Below the pieces are notes generated by a model. That model did no database searches. It saw only the letters and a list, made by a program, of their open reading frames with translations, and had not been told where the DNA came from. Below, piece after piece: positions 35,189 to 45,900 of a stretch of 64,000 nucleotides of DNA. How positions within the stretch are numbered: position 1 is the stretch's first letter; every line of letters starts with the position of its first letter. Source of the DNA: Blastopirellula marina DSM 3645 (GTDB lineage: Bacteria > Planctomycetota > Planctomycetia > Pirellulales > Pirellulaceae); contig NZ_CH672376.1 of assembly GCF_000153105.1 (NCBI RefSeq), forward strand, positions 229,660-293,659, given 5' to 3'. A program made the position numbers and the translations under genes.

Positions 35189-38100
35189 CTACTTGCTCGC
35201 CTTTTTCGACGCTGGCGGAGTCGCGCTGTTGGAGACCGGACGGGTCGAGAAGCTGTGACGGACCGAGCCGAGCCGGCCTTCGCCCAACGCGTCGATCGTG
35301 ATGCGATACTTGCCGGGAGTCGGCGGCAATTGAAAGCTAAGGGTCGCCTGGCCGCTGGAGTCGGTCTGAACAAGCGGAGCCCAGTAAATCGTTTCCGGCG
35401 CCGCTTGGTTGTTCCGATCGCCGCCGACGTCTTTCTTCTCGGATTCGCCGTAAGCGTAAGCGCGATAGTAGAAATCTTTCGTCGACTTCTCGGTTCGTTT
35501 GTCGTTGGCGTCGGCACTGGGTTGGGCGTCGTCGCCCAAGGTCCGGTCCCGTTGTGCTGCGCCGCGCGACAACATCAACCGCTGCGTCGGGGGTTGGTTG
35601 GGGGCCGCTTCTGCGGCGGGCTGAGCAGGAGCGAAGCCTGCGTTAGCTTGAGGCGCTCCGCCGCCAAATCCAGCACTGGGGAGTTGCATTGGTTGCGCTT
35701 GTTGCGCTGCGGCCGCCGATTGTTTGAATCCATGCTGCGACTCGGCCTGGCGAAGTCCGTATTCGGTCGTGCCGAGCGTTTGATTTCGTAACAGGAGGTC
35801 GTCTTCGCGTTGCATCGTGGACATGTTGTCACGCCGCTGCTGCAATTGGCCAAGTTGCGACTTGCCTTTTTGGTCCGAGAACGAATAGCGAGATTGCGGG
35901 CGATTGCCGATTTGGCTCCGCTCCAGAGCGTTTCCCTTGGGCGTCGCCGGGGGCGTTGGTTCTGACATCGCTGAGTTCAGCAAGGTTGAGGGCGCGGCGG
36001 GGGCATCGCCGGCTTCCTTTTTGGCCGCCGCTTCGTCGCCGGCCGCTCGCATAGCGCTCGGCTTTTCGCTGGCGCGATTTTCTGGCGTCGTTTTCAACAT
36101 CGGCGCCGCTTTGGCGGCGCTGCCAGGCGGTTTGGATTCGGCCAGCTTGCGCTGTTCTTCTTGCTGGGAGCCAGCCGCCATCGGCTGCAAATTGTCGGAG
36201 AGCGGCAGGGCCGATGATGGGGAAACGACATCACCGGGCTCTGCGGAAAGCGGCTGACGTTGCATCTGGACGCGATCGACATCCATGGCCGACAATTCCA
36301 TTGCTGCAACCGATTCTTCTCGCCCGGCCTTGCCGGGCTGCATCAGGCCGTCGTTCATCTCCGCGCCCATATCGTTAGGCATGGACGATTCGGGACGGGC
36401 GGTCGGTGCAGAGACGGTCGGTTCACGCATCGCGAGCGGATTACGGATCGCAGAGGAGCCGACGGTTGTTGGCGCCGCCATCACTCCGATCAAGATCGCC
36501 GCCAGAGAAGAAATCACGATCGCCGGTCCCCAGAACCAAGGGGAGCCAGCCGAATGGAGCAGCGCCAGTCCGATCAGGCCAAGCATCGTGGTGATCGCCG
36601 CGCCAAGCAGCCACGGCGTCATGGAGAAACCGGAACCGGCCATGGCTGAAGTCACGGGAGCTGATGCCGTCGACGAGGACGGGACGACGGAAGATGAGAT
36701 GCGATTCTTGAGGATCAAGATCGGCGGTTCCGCGTCGAAAGCAGCGCTGTTACCGAAGTCATGGGGGAGCATCTCCTCAATTCGCTCCAGCTCTTCGGTT
36801 GGCACCGCTTGGCGGCCATAAGCGAGCTCTTGCGAGTACTCGTTGCCGTAGTCGCTGTTGCTACCGGCTTTGATAAATTGTCGCCAGCCGTCGGTCGCCA
36901 AGATGAAGTCGAGTTCCCGTTCGGCTTCTGCGTCGCTGCTCATCAACGCTTGCGGATCTTGCAGTTCTTCAGGGCGTTGCAGTCGCTTGGTCAACAGCTG
37001 CGCCGCGACCAGCGTCGGCGAAGCTTGCGTCGTGTGAGTGAAAGCGTTTTCATTAACGACGGCGATTCCCAGGGCGGCGAGCGTCGGCTGACCCGTTTCG
37101 TCTTTGGTGACGACGTCGATGCTCACCTGATCATTGGCCGCATAGTCTTGCTGCAAATTGGGCGTTTCGATCGTGAGGTGCTGCGCCGGTCGGCGGAAGA
37201 CCATCCGTTCGGCCAGCGGCGTGATTTGTCCGAACTCGCTCGCCGCATAGAGCGTCACTTGGCCGGCCCCGGCGATTTCGGGCGGCACGTCCAAGCGAAC
37301 GCGCGTCGATTTGAGCGTTTGCGGAACGGCGAAGAATTGCTGCGTAACCAAGGCGCCGTTGTTGTAATAGGCCAGACCATACCGCTGATCGGCGTCGCGA
37401 CTGACCACTTCGACTTCAAGCGGCTGATCGGCGTCGACGACCGGAGCCGCCACTTTGATCGTCGCGAGGGCCGTCTCACTGATGGCCGGCAAATCGGCTT
37501 CAATTCGGTTATCGCCCAACGCGGCGGTCAGACGATAGTTTTGCTGGGGCAGCGGAATGAAATCAAACCGGCCGCGACCACGATATTCGGTCTTCGCCGT
37601 AGCGACCACTTCGTCACGACTGTTGACGACGGCGCCTTGCAGTTCGACCGGTTTGCCGTTGGCGTCGGTCGCATGGAAGTAAACGCGATTGCTGAGTCCA
37701 GCGACCAGCGTTCCCCCTTCGGGACAGAAGAGGACATCGACCGCTTGGGGCTCGAGCGGAATCGGCGAAGCGAAGGCCCAGCTTTGATCGGCGTTCGAGA
37801 AGTAAAGATGTTGCGAGACGCGAGGGTCAACGCTGCCGGTCAACTGCAACTTGACCGTCGCCAAGCCTTCGGCCGACGTTTCGATCTCTTGCGGCGCGGC
37901 GACAAAACTTCCTTGGACGATCTGCCGCATCTGCAGCTTTTGATTGGCCAACGGCTGACCCGATTGCGAATTCAATTGAAGCGACGCCGAGACTTCTTCC
38001 CCAGGGCTGAACCAGTCTTGGGCGAAGTCGAGTCGCGCGTTCCAGACCGGCGGCGCGATCGGATCGACCTGGAACCGCGTCACGTCGGCGATTCCGTCCC

Positions 38101-39082
38101 CGTTTTTGGCGATCAGCGAATAGTTGCCGGCGATGATGTCGGTGGGAAGCGACCACATGCTGGCGGCGACCCCCTGACGCGTCTCTCCCTGCTCGACAAA
38201 ACCAGAAACAGGTTGTTGATTGGGATCGAAAATCTCAAACCCGACCGATCCATCGACCGGCAGTTGCGTTTGACTGGTCAGCGTGTTGCTGCGCCAGCGG
38301 ATCGTGTCGCCGGCGCGGACCAGCGGACGATCGAGCGAAAGGGACGTGACCGTCTTCGGCGGTGCGCTGGCTAGTTGCGGAGATTCGACTTCGGCCAATT
38401 CGCGTCCCTGCTGCGCGGTGACTTGCAGTTTCAGGTCCGCGCGAGCTTTGTCGGCCGGCAGCGCGATCCGCGCCAGGCCGTTGACCGCTTGTTGCTTGCC
38501 GGCGGCGATTGTTTCGCCTTGCGGCGATTTGAAGTTGTAAGAAATCTCGGTCTCTTCCTGAGGCGCCGCTTCGTTACGAACCGAGATGGCGAAGCGGTTG
38601 GCGACTTCGCTGCTAAGGACGCGCGGGCCAGAGACTTCCAGTTCAATCGCCGGGGGCGAAGCTTCGGCGCCGGCCGCCGCAACGCGAACTTTGGTGGGCG
38701 CCGAATGGAAAGCGGTGGGAGCTTGCGCCAGCTCCGCCGTAGTCGTAAAGAAGACCGCCGCGCCGCTTGCGAGAATCAAAACCGACGCCGCCAGCGCGGT
38801 CAAAACTTGCAAGCCGCGGACAAAACCCTGCATCGCTCGGGAACGTTCCACCCGCTCTGCTTCCTGCGCCTGTTTCTTCCAAGCGGCGAAGTCGGGCAGG
38901 GGAACTTCGGTCAGGCGAACGGCCGATCCCAACAAATCGGTTTGCTCTTTCACCTCGGCATAGGTTCGGGCTAGTTCCGGATCGCGACCGATACGACCCG
39001 CCAACCGTGACGCTTCGTCAGCGGGGAGCAAGCCGTAAATCAGCTCGAGCAATTGTTGTCGGATTTCGTCGTGATCGGTCAT
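35189..39082 (-). CDS. Giant anti-sigma-like membrane protein with MG2/alpha-2-macroglobulin-type domains
   Basis: A 1297-residue protein. Residues 1-50 (ELIYGLLPADEASRLAGRI) form an acidic helical domain like cytoplasmic anti-sigma domains, followed by a membrane helix at ~92-112. Residues ~230-700 show MG2-like beta-sandwich domains. Two more membrane helices lie at ~817-840 and ~845-870, then ~350 low-complexity residues rich in Ala, Pro, Gln and Met. The end (~1234-1290, YWAPLVQTDSSGQATLSFQL) matches the A2M strand. No thioester CxEQ is seen. It follows the ECF sigma gene 39157-39717 after 74 bases, so it is probably that factor's membrane regulator. Confidence 0.78.
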   Translation of the reverse strand: MTDHDEIRQQLLELIYGLLPADEASRLAGRIGRDPELARTYAEVKEQTDLLGSAVRLTEVPLPDFAAWKKQAQEAERVERSRAMQGFVRGLQVLTALAASVLILASGAAVFFTTTAELAQAPTAFHSAPTKVRVAAAGAEASPPAIELEVSGPRVLSSEVANRFAISVRNEAAPQEETEISYNFKSPQGETIAAGKQQAVNGLARIALPADKARADLKLQVTAQQGRELAEVESPQLASAPPKTVTSLSLDRPLVRAGDTIRWRSNTLTSQTQLPVDGSVGFEIFDPNQQPVSGFVEQGETRQGVAASMWSLPTDIIAGNYSLIAKNGDGIADVTRFQVDPIAPPVWNARLDFAQDWFSPGEEVSASLQLNSQSGQPLANQKLQMRQIVQGSFVAAPQEIETSAEGLATVKLQLTGSVDPRVSQHLYFSNADQSWAFASPIPLEPQAVDVLFCPEGGTLVAGLSNRVYFHATDANGKPVELQGAVVNSRDEVVATAKTEYRGRGRFDFIPLPQQNYRLTAALGDNRIEADLPAISETALATIKVAAPVVDADQPLEVEVVSRDADQRYGLAYYNNGALVTQQFFAVPQTLKSTRVRLDVPPEIAGAGQVTLYAASEFGQITPLAERMVFRRPAQHLTIETPNLQQDYAANDQVSIDVVTKDETGQPTLAALGIAVVNENAFTHTTQASPTLVAAQLLTKRLQRPEELQDPQALMSSDAEAERELDFILATDGWRQFIKAGSNSDYGNEYSQELAYGRQAVPTEELERIEEMLPHDFGNSAAFDAEPPILILKNRISSSVVPSSSTASAPVTSAMAGSGFSMTPWLLGAAITTMLGLIGLALLHSAGSPWFWGPAIVISSLAAILIGVMAAPTTVGSSAIRNPLAMREPTVSAPTARPESSMPNDMGAEMNDGLMQPGKAGREESVAAMELSAMDVDRVQMQRQPLSAEPGDVVSPSSALPLSDNLQPMAAGSQQEEQRKLAESKPPGSAAKAAPMLKTTPENRASEKPSAMRAAGDEAAAKKEAGDAPAAPSTLLNSAMSEPTPPATPKGNALERSQIGNRPQSRYSFSDQKGKSQLGQLQQRRDNMSTMQREDDLLLRNQTLGTTEYGLRQAESQHGFKQSAAAAQQAQPMQLPSAGFGGGAPQANAGFAPAQPAAEAAPNQPPTQRLMLSRGAAQRDRTLGDDAQPSADANDKRTEKSTKDFYYRAYAYGESEKKDVGGDRNNQAAPETIYWAPLVQTDSSGQATLSFQLPPTPGKYRITIDALGEGRLGSVRHSFSTRPVSNSATPPASKKASK

Positions 39083-39156
39083 CGAACTTTACGTGGTAAA
39101 CGCGGGTGGGCGAGTTTCCTTGAGCAGTAGTCGGGGGGAGGGGGCGGAGTTATCAG

Positions 39157-39717
39157 TTAGTGCGGTGCGTCGGCCTTGCTAGGGGCCAGGATCGTGCGCA
39201 GTTTTTCGAGCGCCATTCGCATGCGTGTTTTGACCGTGCCGGAGGGAATATCCAGCGCCACGGCGATTTCGTCGTAGGTCATGTCACCATTCTGACGAAG
39301 CAGGAACACTTCCCGTTCTTCGTCACGCAGTTGCATCACGGCAAGCCGCATTCGATCGATCTGCTCAGCATGCTCCGCTTTACTTTCGACGGACGCATGC
39401 GGGCTGATGACCGTTTCTTCTTCGGCGACCAGGTGCTGGCGCTTGCGGCGCCAGGCGCTTTCACGATGATCGCGACCGGTGTTGATCGCAATTCGGAAAA
39501 TCCAGGCTCGCACATTTTCAATTTCGGGTAATTTGTCTTGGTGCCGCCAGCATTTGATGAAGGAGTCTTGAAGTGCGTCGCGAGCATCCTCCATATTGCC
39601 TAGGAGGTGGTACAAGGCGCCCAGCAACTCGCCGTGAAGGCGCGCGAACACGTCCTCCAACGATTCCTGCTGTTTCCGGCAGGTCCGAGTTTTGTTGCCT
39701 TGTCCGAGCTTCGCCAC
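39157..39717 (-). CDS. ECF-type RNA polymerase sigma factor
   Basis: A 186-residue sigma factor. Region 2 (~20-90) has LLGALYHLLGNMEDARDALQDSF and RAWIFRIAINTGRDHRE. Region 4 (~125-180) has LRDEEREVFLLRQNGDMTYDEIAVAL and the recognition helix SGTVKTRMRMA. The start is a GTG at 39717 with AAGGG seven bases upstream. The gene behind it encodes the 1297-residue anti-sigma-like protein, with which it probably forms an envelope-stress module. A Cys-free region with a basic N-terminal extension is typical of the planctomycete groups. Confidence 0.92.
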   Translation of the reverse strand: MAKLGQGNKTRTCRKQQESLEDVFARLHGELLGALYHLLGNMEDARDALQDSFIKCWRHQDKLPEIENVRAWIFRIAINTGRDHRESAWRRKRQHLVAEEETVISPHASVESKAEHAEQIDRMRLAVMQLRDEEREVFLLRQNGDMTYDEIAVALDIPSGTVKTRMRMALEKLRTILAPSKADAPH

Positions 39718-39933
39718 GTTTCGCCCTTCACCCTGTTAGACGACTGCTGAGTGCGACAAGATTTCGCCGCGGAGACGATTTTCAACGATTTTGACCGAAA
39801 TCGCCAGCCAGTGACCAATTCTGGTCGAGAAATACCCCTTGTTTGACCAGAAACGCTGACATTCTTGCGGTTTACCCCCATCCTTGACGATAATTAAAAG
39901 CCGGGCGTCGTCGGTACGGATAGGGAGAATCGC

Positions 39934-40377
39934 TTGAAAATTAGGGCCGCAGTCCCGGGGGATCACGAGAAGCTGCTCGACGTATGGCTACGTTCCGTAC
40001 GTCATACGCACGCTTTTCTAACGGAAGAAGACATCCAATTCTTTCTCCCCATCGTTCGCGATCAAGCGTTGCCTGGGCTAGAGCTATGGGTATGGATCGA
40101 CGAGGATCAGAGTCCGCTCGGTTTCATGGGGCTCGACGCTCACCGGGTAGAAGCGCTATTTCTCGCGCCGGAACATTTACGTCGGGGAGGGGGCAAGAGA
40201 TTGATCGAATTCGCCCAAAAGCAAAAGGGGCCCCTGGCCGTCGACGTCAATGAGCAAAATCCGCAGGCGTGTCGTTTCTACGAAGCGCAAGGATTTGTCA
40301 CCTATGATCGGTCCGAACTGGACTCGTCGGGACGTCCGTTTCCGCTACTACACATGCGTCAGCCGGGCGCTCCGTAA
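39934..40377 (+). CDS. GNAT acetyltransferase, YjaB-like
   Basis: A 147-residue cytosolic acetyltransferase. The motifs SVRHTHAFLTEED, ALFLAPEHLRRGGGKRL (the acetyl-CoA-binding R/Q-x-x-G-x-G/A loop) and VDVNEQNPQACRFYEAQGF, and the end SGRPFPLLHM align well by eye with the E. coli YjaB family. The acceptor substrate of YjaB is not established. The start is a TTG at 39934, preceded by GGGAGA. It lies in front of the sigma/kinase pair but is not overlapped by it. Confidence 0.88.
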   Translation: MKIRAAVPGDHEKLLDVWLRSVRHTHAFLTEEDIQFFLPIVRDQALPGLELWVWIDEDQSPLGFMGLDAHRVEALFLAPEHLRRGGGKRLIEFAQKQKGPLAVDVNEQNPQACRFYEAQGFVTYDRSELDSSGRPFPLLHMRQPGAP

Positions 40378-40435
40378 GGATCCAGTCGGTCAGACTGCTT
40401 GCCGTTCTTCTTTAGCTCAGACGATAAACAAACGT

Positions 40436-41062
40436 ATGTGGCCCACCGCCGATAAAACGGAACAACTGATCTTGGACGCCAAAGGGGGCGACTCCGCCGC
40501 GCGCGATAAGCTGCTCGAGCGGCATCGCGACTCGCTGCGGCGGATGGTCGAGATGCGGTTGGATCGAAAGATTCGCCGTCGAGTCGACGCCAGCGATGTT
40601 GTCCAAGATGTGCTGGTCGAAGCGAATCGCCGCTTGGCCGACTACATGGACAACCCCAAAATGCCGTTCCATTTGTGGCTGCGACATCTGGCCCACGATC
40701 GCATCATTGACGCGCATCGTCGACATCGCGCGTCGCAAAAGCGCAGCGTCGATTTAGAGCAAAATATCGCGGCGCCGCTGAACGTCGACCAATCGTCGAT
40801 CAACATCATCGCCCAGATCTGCGACCGCGAACTGACCCCGGCCGCCGCTGCGACCATGCATGAGCTGCAAGCTCGTTTTGAACAGGCGATCGCCCAGTTA
40901 GAGGATGTCGACCGCGAAGTGGTGGTGATGCGGCATTTTGAGCAACTCTCGAACCAGGAAGTCGCCGCGGCGCTAGAACTGTCAGCCGCAGCGGCCAGCA
41001 TGCGTTACTTGCGCGCTTTGCGGCGCCTGCGCGTGCTTTTGGGCGAACCGACCGACGAGTGA
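40436..41062 (+). CDS. ECF-type sigma factor, planctomycete lineage subfamily
   Basis: A 208-residue sigma factor, taken from the ATG at 40436; a longer frame to 40250 overlaps the acetyltransferase gene and lacks the family fold. Region 2 has ARDKLLERHRDSLRRMVEMRLD and ASDVVQDVLVEANRRL; region 4 has LEDVDREVVVMRHFEQLSNQEVAAAL. The pattern with RLDRKIRRRVDASDVVQ matches the planctomycete-specific group described as TIGR02984. The kinase gene begins seven bases later, the common arrangement for this group, in which phosphorylation is believed to control the sigma factor. No anti-sigma gene is present. Confidence 0.92.
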   Translation: MWPTADKTEQLILDAKGGDSAARDKLLERHRDSLRRMVEMRLDRKIRRRVDASDVVQDVLVEANRRLADYMDNPKMPFHLWLRHLAHDRIIDAHRRHRASQKRSVDLEQNIAAPLNVDQSSINIIAQICDRELTPAAAATMHELQARFEQAIAQLEDVDREVVVMRHFEQLSNQEVAAALELSAAAASMRYLRALRRLRVLLGEPTDE

Positions 41063-41069
41063 ACGACGT

Positions 41070-42734
41070 ATGACCGAAGACGCTGACCAACGCGACGAGC
41101 GACTTGCCGCATTGATCGATCAGCTCACCTCTCAGGTGCAAGCCGGGCAACATGTTGATCTTGATCTGGTCGCCGAGTCGCACCCCGACTTGGCCAGCGA
41201 TCTGCGCGAGCTGTGGGGCGCCGTGATGCTGGCCGACGCGGTGGCGACGCAAGTTCGCAGCGATCAGGCCATCACGCAAAGCATCACCGGCTCGTCCAGC
41301 GGCAATTTGTCGCCGCTGAGTTTGCCTGCTGATTTTGGCGACTATCACCTGCTAGAGGAGATCGGTCGCGGCGGGATGGGAATCGTCTATCGCGCGCGGC
41401 AAAAAAGTTTGGATCGCATCGTCGCGGTAAAGATGGTTTTGCGCGATCGCTTGGCGTCGCTCGAAGATCAGGCCCGCTTTCGCAGCGAAGCGGAAGCGGC
41501 CGCGCGCATCGAGCATCCCTCGATCGTGCCGATCTACGAAGTGGGCGAGTTCGATCGCCGCTGCTACTTCACGATGAAGTTTGTGCAGGGAGAGACGCTC
41601 TCAGACCGAATTGCCCGCGGGCCGATGGCGCCGCGTGATGCGGCCTTGCTGCTAAAGCAAGTCGCCGACGCCGTCCACTGCGCCCATCAGCAAGGCGTGC
41701 TGCATCGCGACTTGAAGCCTTCCAATATCCTGCTGGATGAAATCGGCCGGCCGCTCGTCACCGACTTTGGTTTGGCGAAGCGTACGACCGACGGTATTGA
41801 TCTGACCCGCACCGGCGCGATCCTCGGCACGCCCACCTACATGGCGCCGGAGCAAGCGGCCGGAAATCGAGGTCGCATCGGTCCGGTGAGCGACGTCTAT
41901 AGCTTGGGAACCATCCTCTACGCGATGCTGACCGGTCGGCCCCCTTTTCAAGGTGATTCGCCGGTCGATGTCGTCTTGAAGGTGCTGGAGCAAGATCCGC
42001 CGCTCCCGCGCGAGATTTATCCGAAGGTAGATCGCGATTTAGAAATGATCGCGCTGCGCTGTTTACAAAAACCGATTGACCTGCGATACGGCAGCGCCGA
42101 TGCGCTGGCGCGAGACTTGAACGCCTATCTACATGACGAATCGATCTCGGCTCGCAGTGGGCGATTTGGGCAAATCGTCTCGCGACTGTTTCGTGAAACG
42201 CATCACGCTCAGGTGCTGGAGAACTGGGGGCTGCTCTGGATCTGGCATAGCTTGGTCTTGCTCGCGATGTCGCTGGCTACCTTTGGCCTGCAATTGATCG
42301 GCGACGAAACTCGCTGGCATTATATTTTCATTTGGACCGTGATCGCCGGCGCCTGGGCGATCATCTTTTGGGGAATGCGGCGGCGCATGGGGCCGGTCAC
42401 GTTTGTCGAAAGACAGATCGCCCACGTCTGGGGCGCCGGGATGATCGGCGTGGTGTCGCTGTTCCCCATCGAAGCGCTGATGGGGATGCAACCGGTCGAA
42501 CTCTCGCCGATCCTGGCCGTGATCCTGGGGATGCTCTTTTTGATCAAAGGAGGAATCCTCACCGGCTGGTTTTACATCCAAGCCGGCGTGCTGTTTTTGA
42601 CGGCGCTGCCAATGGCGATCTTTCCGCTCTACGCGCATCTAATCTACGGCGTGATCGCGTCGTTGTGCTTCTTTGTGCCGGGGGTGCAGTATTATTTGCA
42701 GCGGCTGCGGAGTGGGGAAATGAGGAGCGATTGA
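41070..42734 (+). CDS. Membrane Ser/Thr protein kinase (PknB-like)
   Basis: A 554-residue kinase. The first ~85 residues are a helical domain. The kinase domain (~90-355) has the Gly loop GRGGMGIVY at 99-107, Lys121 in VAVKMV, the catalytic loop HRDLKPSN near 212-219, DFGLAKR and the APE motif MAPEQAAG. Residues ~390-545 contain four or so membrane segments and no extracellular sensor domain. It starts seven bases after the ECF sigma gene, so it most likely phosphorylates and switches that factor, as in known ECF43-like/kinase pairs. Its end converges on the 1472-residue protein across a palindromic repeat. Confidence 0.94.
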   Translation: MTEDADQRDERLAALIDQLTSQVQAGQHVDLDLVAESHPDLASDLRELWGAVMLADAVATQVRSDQAITQSITGSSSGNLSPLSLPADFGDYHLLEEIGRGGMGIVYRARQKSLDRIVAVKMVLRDRLASLEDQARFRSEAEAAARIEHPSIVPIYEVGEFDRRCYFTMKFVQGETLSDRIARGPMAPRDAALLLKQVADAVHCAHQQGVLHRDLKPSNILLDEIGRPLVTDFGLAKRTTDGIDLTRTGAILGTPTYMAPEQAAGNRGRIGPVSDVYSLGTILYAMLTGRPPFQGDSPVDVVLKVLEQDPPLPREIYPKVDRDLEMIALRCLQKPIDLRYGSADALARDLNAYLHDESISARSGRFGQIVSRLFRETHHAQVLENWGLLWIWHSLVLLAMSLATFGLQLIGDETRWHYIFIWTVIAGAWAIIFWGMRRRMGPVTFVERQIAHVWGAGMIGVVSLFPIEALMGMQPVELSPILAVILGMLFLIKGGILTGWFYIQAGVLFLTALPMAIFPLYAHLIYGVIASLCFFVPGVQYYLQRLRSGEMRSD

Positions 42735-42760
42735 ACGGCAAGATCCGGTTTCCTGTAACC

Positions 42761-42893
42761 GTAACCTGAGGCGCGAGTCGAGGGAATGGAGACTGAACCA
42801 TCGGTCAAGACTCCAATGATATTCGCTCAAGTGCAAATCTTGACCGTTCGCCGATGGCTGTCCGCATTCCCTCGGTTCGCCCCTCGGCCTACG
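42761..42893. repeat. Palindromic dispersed repeat between convergent genes
   Basis: GAGGCGCGAGTCGAGGGAATG in the left arm (42761-42790) faces its diverged inverted copy at 42861-42893 (CATTCCCTCGG...CGGCCTAC). The core is shared with 21111-21204, 61951-61993 and 63960-64000. It sits between the ends of the kinase and ThuA-protein genes, as expected for a REP-like element. Confidence 0.65.
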
Positions 42894-42905
42894 GTGGTTC
42901 CCTAA

Positions 42906-45900
42906 TTATTCCCCCTTCCCATCCGGCTGCTCCGCCGTGATCGCCATCACGATCGGCGCACTAGGATGCGGTCCCTTGAATAGCTCGACCTCGGCGATCT
43001 CCGCCGTGCGCTTAGGCTTAAACTTGAGGTACCGCATCTGTTGTCCGCCGCTGAAAGCGAAGGCGAACTGTGAGTTAGGCACATCGACTCGGCGGACATA
43101 GTCGGCGAAGTGGAGCCCGTTTTTCAGGGGGACTTCTTCGATTTGACCATCGGCGTAATGCAGTCGGATGGTCATCACCGTCGTCTGGTTGTTGTCGAAT
43201 GGCGCGCCCCAACCGCTGATTCCGCTCAGTAGGTGAATCGCTTGAGCCGGCGCGTGCAGCGGCAACGTGACGGACTGCGGCATGGTCGCCGGGATGGGGC
43301 CTTTTTTGCTCTTCAGCATGACGACATTTGGTTTGTCGCCGGTCGGATTAACGAGTACGAACGGGATCCCTTCGATCGTTTTGGGGGACCAGTCGGATAG
43401 ACGCAGCATCTCGCTGGGACTATCGGCGCTGTAGAACATACCCTGGTTGCTGGTGATGGTCGCGACGCGATCGAGCGCCAGCGGGACAAACTTTCCTTTG
43501 TTGGTCAAAAACTCCAACAGGTCGGTCAGTTCTTCGCGGGACATCTGTTTTTCAAACCCATCCGGCATCAGCGACTTGCGTGACGCGACCAGCTCTTCGA
43601 TATCTTCCCGCGACAACTGATGCTTCTTCGCTTCGGCGTCGATGATTTCGATTGCAGTGCGCGATTCGCCGGCCAGCATTCCGGTCAGCAATTTGCCGTC
43701 GATCGTCAGCACTTTGTAGGTGCGAAAGTTGCCTTCGACGCTCCGGCTCGGATCGATAATGTTGGTCAACAGTTCGGCTTTCGGGTGAACCGCCATGCCG
43801 GTCAGGTCGGGGCCGACATCGCCCCCTTCGCCGCTATGCTTGTGGCATTTGGCGCAATGCTTTTTGAACAGCTCTAGGCCGTTTTTCGGATGGCCTTTGA
43901 CTTGGGTGATCGCCAGCAGATCCTGCAGCACCGTGTCGCGATCGGCGTTGGGAAGTCCTCCGCCCATCGCCAATAATCTGCGAGCGCGCTGGCGAAGCTG
44001 GGCGTCAGGATGATCGGCCAGCGCCTGACGTTGATCGAGCTTCAGATCGTTCAGCGCCAGCGCGCCTGATTCCAACGCGTTGACCAGATCAACGGTGGTC
44101 GAAGCACGCGACAGCAGGACGCGAATCGCCGCGTCGCGCGTCGCTGGGGTCATCGTGCCGGCGCTTTCGGCCAGCGCTTCTCCGGTCGCTGTGGCGGTGC
44201 TGGCCGCGAGCGCGGAGAGGAGTCCCTCGTTCAATTTGGGCGTTGCGTGGGGGCCGACGATTTCCAGGATCACGTCCACCGGTCGCATGCTATCGGCGAG
44301 AAACTCCACGACCTGCCGTGCCGCCAAGATCCGCGCGTCCTCGCTGGCGTCTTCATCTTCCACGATTTCCAGCAATTGATCCGCGACTTGATTGGCGTAC
44401 GATCGCAGGTCGACTCCGTTCCAGTTGCCGGCCAGATGAATCAGCGCCGCCTTGGTGGCGATCGGCGCTTTTTCGACCACGGCGCCGGCGACCGAAGTGG
44501 TGGCGGAAGTCGCATCGATCTTGAAGTCGCGCGGCCAACCTGCGTTGAGACCATGGATGATCGCACCGACGATCGCGGGATCGGCCGCTTCAAGGCCGGC
44601 CAAGAGCGAATCAAGCTGGCCAGCGTCCAACTTGCCGCGAGCCAGATGTTCGGCGACGATTATCGTCATTCCCAGGACGCGTTTGTCCGGCGCTTCGGCG
44701 CTTCCTGCGAGCTGCAGCAGAAAAGCGTCGGCATGCTTTGCCGCCGCCGCCGTCAATGCATCCGGCAGCCAACGATCGTTCATCAACTTGGCTTCGGTCG
44801 TCAACTTGGCGATCGCGGCGCCTGCGGCTTTGTGGGCAGGCATATCGGCCAAAGCCAACAGCGCCGCCAGGCGAACTTGGGCGTCGCCATCTTGCAGCGT
44901 TCCGCTCGCGAGAATCGCGGCTGTCGAAGCAGCGGTCGGCGGCAAGACCGCCAACGCGTTGCGTCGTACCCCAGCCGAGCGATGGGTGAGCGCCTTGACC
45001 GCCGCGCTATGAGCGGCCGTTTGCTGCGGATCGGCGAACACGCCCAGTCCTTGCAATGTCCACAACGCGTGAATCGCTCCAGTGTTCAGGCCGATCGCAT
45101 CGGTCAGCGGATCGAGGGTCATCTGAATCAACTGCGGCACGACGTCCCGCTTTCCGCGATCGATCAACAGACGTTGAGCATGCAGTCGCCATTGCATGTT
45201 CGGGTGCTTTAAGCCTGATAGCAAAGCGGCGGCGTCGGCTTCTTGCAGATGGATCGCCGGGTTCGCGTCTGGGTTCGCGTGGTCATAGACGACGCGGTAA
45301 ATGCGACCATGTTTTTTGTCACGCAGATCGGATTCGTAGGCGGCGCCTTTGCCGGTTTTAAAACCATGCGGAGTTGGATTATGCTGCACGACGTAGTTGT
45401 ACCAATCCAGGAACCACACGTTGCCGTCTGGACCGACCTGCGCGGCGATCGGCGCCGTCCATTCGTCATCGCTAGCGACCAGGTTGATCGGGCTGGTCGA
45501 GTGGAAGTCAGAGCCATCCGGAGTCAATACAAACGTCCCGATCAGCTTGCCGGTCGGTCCGCAAACAAAGGCCGTTTTGTTCCACCACTGCTGCGGGTAG
45601 ACGCGAGCGGTGTACAGATCATGGCCGGCGCCGGCGGTGTAGCCCCCATGTTGATCGACCTGGCGAACCTTGTCAGAAATCGGTTTGAATAGGTAGGTGT
45701 CGGCGATTGAGCCGAGTCGACTTGGCCCCCAGCCGCGAACCGTCTCATAGTAGCGGTTGGCGATCGGCATATAGACGCTGGGATTGCGATTGGCGGTCGA
45801 GCCGAAGATGAGTCCTTCTTCGCTGATGCCGAGTCCCCATGTGTTGTTGTCGGTCGAACGGACGAACTCCAGGTCGGTTACATTCGGCGGATCTTGATCG

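Noticed and set aside
36761..38374. 537-codon open frame on the plus strand, opposite the 1297-residue protein gene
   Set aside because: Rich in Arg, Gln and Gly as expected for the antisense of Ala/Pro/Gln-rich coding sequence; no motif or ribosome-binding site.
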